A stretch of DNA of 16,498 bases from Flavobacteriales bacterium. Lineage in GTDB: Bacteria; Bacteroidota; Bacteroidia; NORP154. Shown here one piece after another: positions 13,858 to 16,498 of the stretch; the stretch's first letter is position 1; the number at the start of each line of letters is the position of its first letter. Below the pieces are notes generated by a model that saw only the letters and a list, made by a program, of their open reading frames with translations, searched no databases and was not told the origin of the DNA. Made by a program: the position numbers and the translations under genes. The stretch is from the NCBI GenBank assembly GCA_012965625.1, contig DTSC01000052.1:1392-17889 (forward strand), given 5' to 3'.

Positions 13858-16080
13858 TTAGGCCAAATCGAACCGGTCGAGGTTCATTACCTTTGACCAG
13901 GCTGTTACAAAGTCTTGAACGAACTGCTCTTTAGAATCCTCGCAACCATAAACTTCAGCAAGAGCACGTAGCTCTGAATTAGAACCAAAGATAAGATCAG
14001 CCCGAGTGCCCGTCCACTTGAGATCACCTGTTGTACGATCTCTACCCTCAAACACACCTTCGTCTTCTGAAGTCGCTTTCCAAGTTGTTCCTAAATCAAG
14101 CAGGTTAACAAAGAAGTCATTGGTGAGCGCTTCCGTATCGTTAGTAAAGACACCGTGATTGGACTTGTCGAAGTTCGTATTAAGAACACGCATGCCGCCA
14201 ATTAAAACTGTCATCTCAGGTGCAGTAAGTGTCAAAAGTTGTGCCCTGTCAACAAACAACTCTTCAGCAGAAGACGTGTGTTGTGTCTTCAGGTAGTTTC
14301 TGAAACCGTCAGCCATTGGCTCTAGTACAGCAAATGATTCTACATCAGTTTGTTCTTGGGAAGCATCCGTACGACCAGGACTAAAAGGTACAGTCATTTC
14401 CTGACCTGCATTCTTTGCTGCTTGTTCGATACCTGCACATCCACCTAATACAATTAGGTCTGCTATAGAAACCAACTTGCCGCCTGTTTGAGCACTATTA
14501 AATTCTTCTTGAATACCCATTAGAGTTTTTAAAGTATTCGATAGTTCAGCTGGATTGTTTACTTCCCAATATTTCTGTGGTGAAAGCTGAATACGTGCAC
14601 CGTTGGCACCGCCACGTTTATCTGATCCGCGAAATGTTGATGCCGAAGCCCAAGCGGTAGAAACCAATTGAGACACAGACATTCCTGAAGTAAGGATCTT
14701 GTCCTTTAGTAAAGCAATTTCCTGATCATCAATTAATGCATGCGTAACAGCTGGGATAGGGTCTTGCCAGATCAGCTCTTCCTTCGGAACTTCAGGTCCA
14801 AGGTAGCGAGCAATTGGCCCCATGTCTCGATGTGTCAGCTTGTACCATGCACGAGCGAAAGCGTCCGCAAACTCTTCCGGATTCTCATGGAAGTGTCTTG
14901 AAATTTTCTCGTATGCAGGGTCTTCTCTCAATGAGAGATCTGTTGTTAGCATAATTGGCGTATGACTTTTAGAAGGGTCGTGAGCATCTGGCACTGTTCC
15001 TTCACCTGCACCACCCTTTGGTTTCCACTGGTGAGCGCCAGCTGGACTTTTTGTCAGCTCCCATTCATAACTGAATAGATTCTCAAAGAAGTTGTTGCTC
15101 CACTTGGTTGGCGTTGAGGACCAAGTTCCTTCAAGGCCACTGGTAATCGTATTGCCTGCATTTCCAGAACCAAAGGTGTTTTTCCAACCTTGGCTTTGCT
15201 CTTCAATGCCGGCAGCTGCAGGCTCCCTGCCAACGTACTTGTCCGGATCGGCAGCTCCATGGGTTTTTCCAAATGTGTGACCACCGGCTATAAGTGCAAC
15301 AGTTTCTTCATCGTTCATGGCCATACGGCCGAAAGTCTCTCTTATATCGTGAGCAGCTGCAATGGGATCAGGGTTTCCGTTTGGACCTTCTGGATTGACA
15401 TAGATCAATCCCATTTGAACCGCACCAAGCGGATTGTCGAGTTCGCGATCACCTGTATATCTTTTGTCTCCCAACCATTCAGTTTCAGAACCCCAATAGA
15501 TGTCTTCCTCTGCCTCCCATACATCTTCACGTCCTCCGGCAAAACCAAAGGTCTTGAAGCCCATGGACTCGAGGGCACAATTACCAGCAAGAATCATCAA
15601 ATCGGCCCACGAAATTTTCTTTCCATATTTCTTTTTGATGGGCCACAATAGCAAACGTGCTTTGTCCAGGTTTCCATTATCAGGCCAGCTGTTGAGTGGG
15701 GCAAAGCGATGGGTGCCTGAGCCACCACCACCACGGCCATCGGCTATCCGGTATGTGCCAGCACTGTGCCAAGCCATACGAATAAAGAAGGGGCCATAGT
15801 GTCCGAAGTCTGCCGGCCACCATTCCTGCGATGTAGTCATCACATCACAAATGTCTTTCTTAAGGGCCTCCAGGTTGAGACTATTGAACTCCTTTGCATA
15901 GTCAAAATCATTGCCCATGGGATCTGATTTGGAAGAATTTTGTCGGAGTATATTCAATTTCAGCTGATTGGGCCACCAATCTCGGTTGGTTGTACCACCT
16001 CCAGCATTCTGCTTTTGAGCTCCGCTCATAAACGGGCACTTACTTATATCATTACCATTAATGCTATTATTGTTATCCAT
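13858..16080 (-). CDS. katG: Catalase-peroxidase KatG
   Basis: A bifunctional haem enzyme that dismutates hydrogen peroxide and also acts as a peroxidase. The 740-residue length is typical. The N-terminal domain has the distal triad Arg101, Trp104, His105 (RMAWHSAGTYR) and the proximal haem ligand His268 (GGHTFGKTHG). The Met-Tyr-Trp adduct that makes KatG a catalase should form between Trp104, Tyr227 (LIYVNPEGPNG) and Met253 (RMAMND); all three are present. The C-terminal half is the usual degenerate peroxidase copy, here complete to LDRFDLA. There is no signal peptide, so it is cytoplasmic. The gene appears richer in G+C than neighbouring genes, by eye. It converges on mazG and is divergent from a zinc-ribbon gene. 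The ATG at 16080 is preceded by an AT-rich leader with a TATTTTTG box; I see no clear OxyR or PerR operator. Confidence 0.97.
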   Translation of the reverse strand: MDNNNSINGNDISKCPFMSGAQKQNAGGGTTNRDWWPNQLKLNILRQNSSKSDPMGNDFDYAKEFNSLNLEALKKDICDVMTTSQEWWPADFGHYGPFFIRMAWHSAGTYRIADGRGGGGSGTHRFAPLNSWPDNGNLDKARLLLWPIKKKYGKKISWADLMILAGNCALESMGFKTFGFAGGREDVWEAEEDIYWGSETEWLGDKRYTGDRELDNPLGAVQMGLIYVNPEGPNGNPDPIAAAHDIRETFGRMAMNDEETVALIAGGHTFGKTHGAADPDKYVGREPAAAGIEEQSQGWKNTFGSGNAGNTITSGLEGTWSSTPTKWSNNFFENLFSYEWELTKSPAGAHQWKPKGGAGEGTVPDAHDPSKSHTPIMLTTDLSLREDPAYEKISRHFHENPEEFADAFARAWYKLTHRDMGPIARYLGPEVPKEELIWQDPIPAVTHALIDDQEIALLKDKILTSGMSVSQLVSTAWASASTFRGSDKRGGANGARIQLSPQKYWEVNNPAELSNTLKTLMGIQEEFNSAQTGGKLVSIADLIVLGGCAGIEQAAKNAGQEMTVPFSPGRTDASQEQTDVESFAVLEPMADGFRNYLKTQHTSSAEELFVDRAQLLTLTAPEMTVLIGGMRVLNTNFDKSNHGVFTNDTEALTNDFFVNLLDLGTTWKATSEDEGVFEGRDRTTGDLKWTGTRADLIFGSNSELRALAEVYGCEDSKEQFVQDFVTAWSKVMNLDRFDLA

Positions 16081-16108
16081 AATTTAATTAATTATTCATG
16101 ATTAAATT
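16081..16108. repeat. Inverted repeat next to the katG start (8-bp arms)
   Basis: AATTTAAT at 16081-16088 and its exact reverse complement ATTAAATT at 16101-16108 flank 12 bases, directly upstream of the katG ATG. It could be an operator or a weak leader hairpin; in such AT-rich DNA chance is also likely. Confidence 0.3.
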
Positions 16109-16124
16109 TGAGGTTTAGAGGTGT

Positions 16125-16132
16125 CAAAAATA
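16125..16132 (-). promoter_or_regulatory. Candidate -7 box (TATTTTTG) for katG
   Basis: On the minus strand TATTTTTG matches TAnnTTTG and lies 44 bases upstream of the katG ATG, giving a leader of about 40 nt that contains the 8-bp inverted repeat. No -33 TTG is evident at the expected distance. Confidence 0.4.
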
Positions 16133-16191
16133 ATGTAAATTATTAAACGGAATGATGAATACATATAATATTTAAAAAAGGGGGAAATTAA

Positions 16192-16207
16192 TGTAGCTAA
16201 CGCTACA
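16192..16207. repeat. Short inverted repeat in the katG/zinc-ribbon intergenic region
   Basis: TGTAGC, four bases TAAC, then GCTACA: a perfect 6-bp-arm inverted repeat midway in the 250-nt divergent gap. There is no T-run on either side, so it is not a standard terminator; a regulator binding site is possible. The rest of the gap (16081-16330) shows no tRNA or recognisable RNA. Confidence 0.35.
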
Positions 16208-16318
16208 AAAGTCGAAACATTTTAACTGCGTGAGCATAAAAGACTCATTGGACTTCCCTTCTTTTACAGCAACATTAACGGCATGAAGCTTAACCTTTAA
16301 ACAAGTCAATTTTTTTTC

Positions 16319-16326
16319 TATCTTTA
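16319..16326 (+). promoter_or_regulatory. Near-match -7 box (TATCTTTA) for the zinc-ribbon gene
   Basis: TATCTTTA differs from TAnnTTTG only in the last base and ends four bases before the ATG at 16331, the same geometry as in front of the T9SS plug gene. A T-rich stretch precedes it. Confidence 0.25.
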
Positions 16327-16330
16327 ACGC

Positions 16331-16498
16331 ATGAAAAATACTTACGAATGTAACAAATGCGGAATGTCCGTGAATGCACAATGTGGCAAATGCAATGTTC
16401 CCTTAGAAAATGCCAATTTGACTCTTGATAATGGTTCAACTGTACAGATTTCAAGATGTCCATCATGTGAAGGGAAAATAAAGTCTCCTCAATGTTGC
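16331..16498 (+). CDS. Small cysteine-rich zinc-ribbon protein (partial, runs off window edge)
   Basis: Fifty-six codons are readable from the ATG at 16331 to the edge, with no stop. The protein has eight cysteines: CxxC at 7/10 (CNKC), CxxC at 18/21 (CGKC), CxxC at 43/46 (CPSC) and a CC pair at 55/56. The first four should form one zinc knuckle, and the last four the start of a second. Between them is a small hydrophilic segment (NANLTLDNGSTVQISR). I recall similar short proteins of about 60-70 residues in Bacteroidota, without an assigned role, so only a little may be missing. It diverges from katG; shared oxidative-stress regulation is conceivable but not shown. Confidence 0.75.
   Translation, partial: MKNTYECNKCGMSVNAQCGKCNVPLENANLTLDNGSTVQISRCPSCEGKIKSPQCC

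Noticed and set aside
15054..15799. Several frames of 61-153 codons on both strands within katG
   Set aside because: All are shadows of the higher-G+C katG reading frame, with no independent motifs.
16172..16381. 69-codon minus-strand frame near the right end
   Set aside because: It overlaps the zinc-ribbon gene, whose cysteine pattern is convincing, and itself resembles nothing I recognise.
1..16498. Mobile element, CRISPR array or defence system
   Set aside because: No transposase, integrase, phage gene, direct-repeat array or toxin-antitoxin pair was found; MazG here is the housekeeping two-domain enzyme, not the phage or toxin-linked type.

Overview
The window looks like chromosomal DNA from a Bacteroidota bacterium, probably of the Cytophagales type. 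The evidence is a type IX secretion system (T9SS) plug protein, a GIN-domain lipoprotein, a PagL-like acyloxyacyl hydrolase of the long Bacteroidota form, several lipoproteins, AT-rich intergenic DNA, and TAnnTTTG promoter boxes with little Shine-Dalgarno signal. I see no insertion sequence, phage gene, CRISPR array, rRNA or tRNA.

Layout. Positions 1-3628 are minus-strand genes: a 3'-truncated pruA (proline catabolism, cut by the window edge), apaG, and a T9SS plug lipoprotein. Positions 3773-10781 are a compact plus-strand operon, nqrABCDEF-apbE, encoding the complete sodium-pumping NADH:quinone oxidoreductase plus the flavin transferase that attaches FMN to NqrB and NqrC. Gaps are 12 nt or less and two genes start with TTG. 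Running into the end of apbE from the other strand (10774-10971) is a 65-residue one-helix membrane protein with four cysteines, which I propose as a candidate Bacteroidota counterpart of the Na+-NQR maturation factor NqrM. Upstream of it on the minus strand are a GIN-domain lipoprotein (11011-11751) and the PagL-like outer-membrane hydrolase (11748-12863), overlapping by ATGA. mazG (12945-13757) diverges from the hydrolase gene. katG (13858-16080, minus) faces mazG, and a cysteine-rich zinc-ribbon gene (16331 to the edge, plus) diverges from katG.

How the genes work together. The Nqr complex oxidises NADH, reduces quinone and exports Na+. The cofactor residues are all present: the NqrF 2Fe-2S cysteines, FAD and NADH motifs, the NqrB and NqrC flavinylation threonines, and the four NqrD/NqrE cysteines of the membrane iron centre. 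ApbE supplies covalent FMN. The small four-Cys protein is placed and built as an iron-centre maturation factor would be, which is the most interesting hypothesis here. KatG (peroxide defence) and MazG (nucleotide pool cleaning) are housekeeping or stress genes. The hydrolase and GIN lipoprotein form an envelope pair.

Limits. Assignments rest on reading protein motifs; no database search was possible. No intergenic stretch exceeds 300 bases; the longest are 1538-1793 and 16081-16330.
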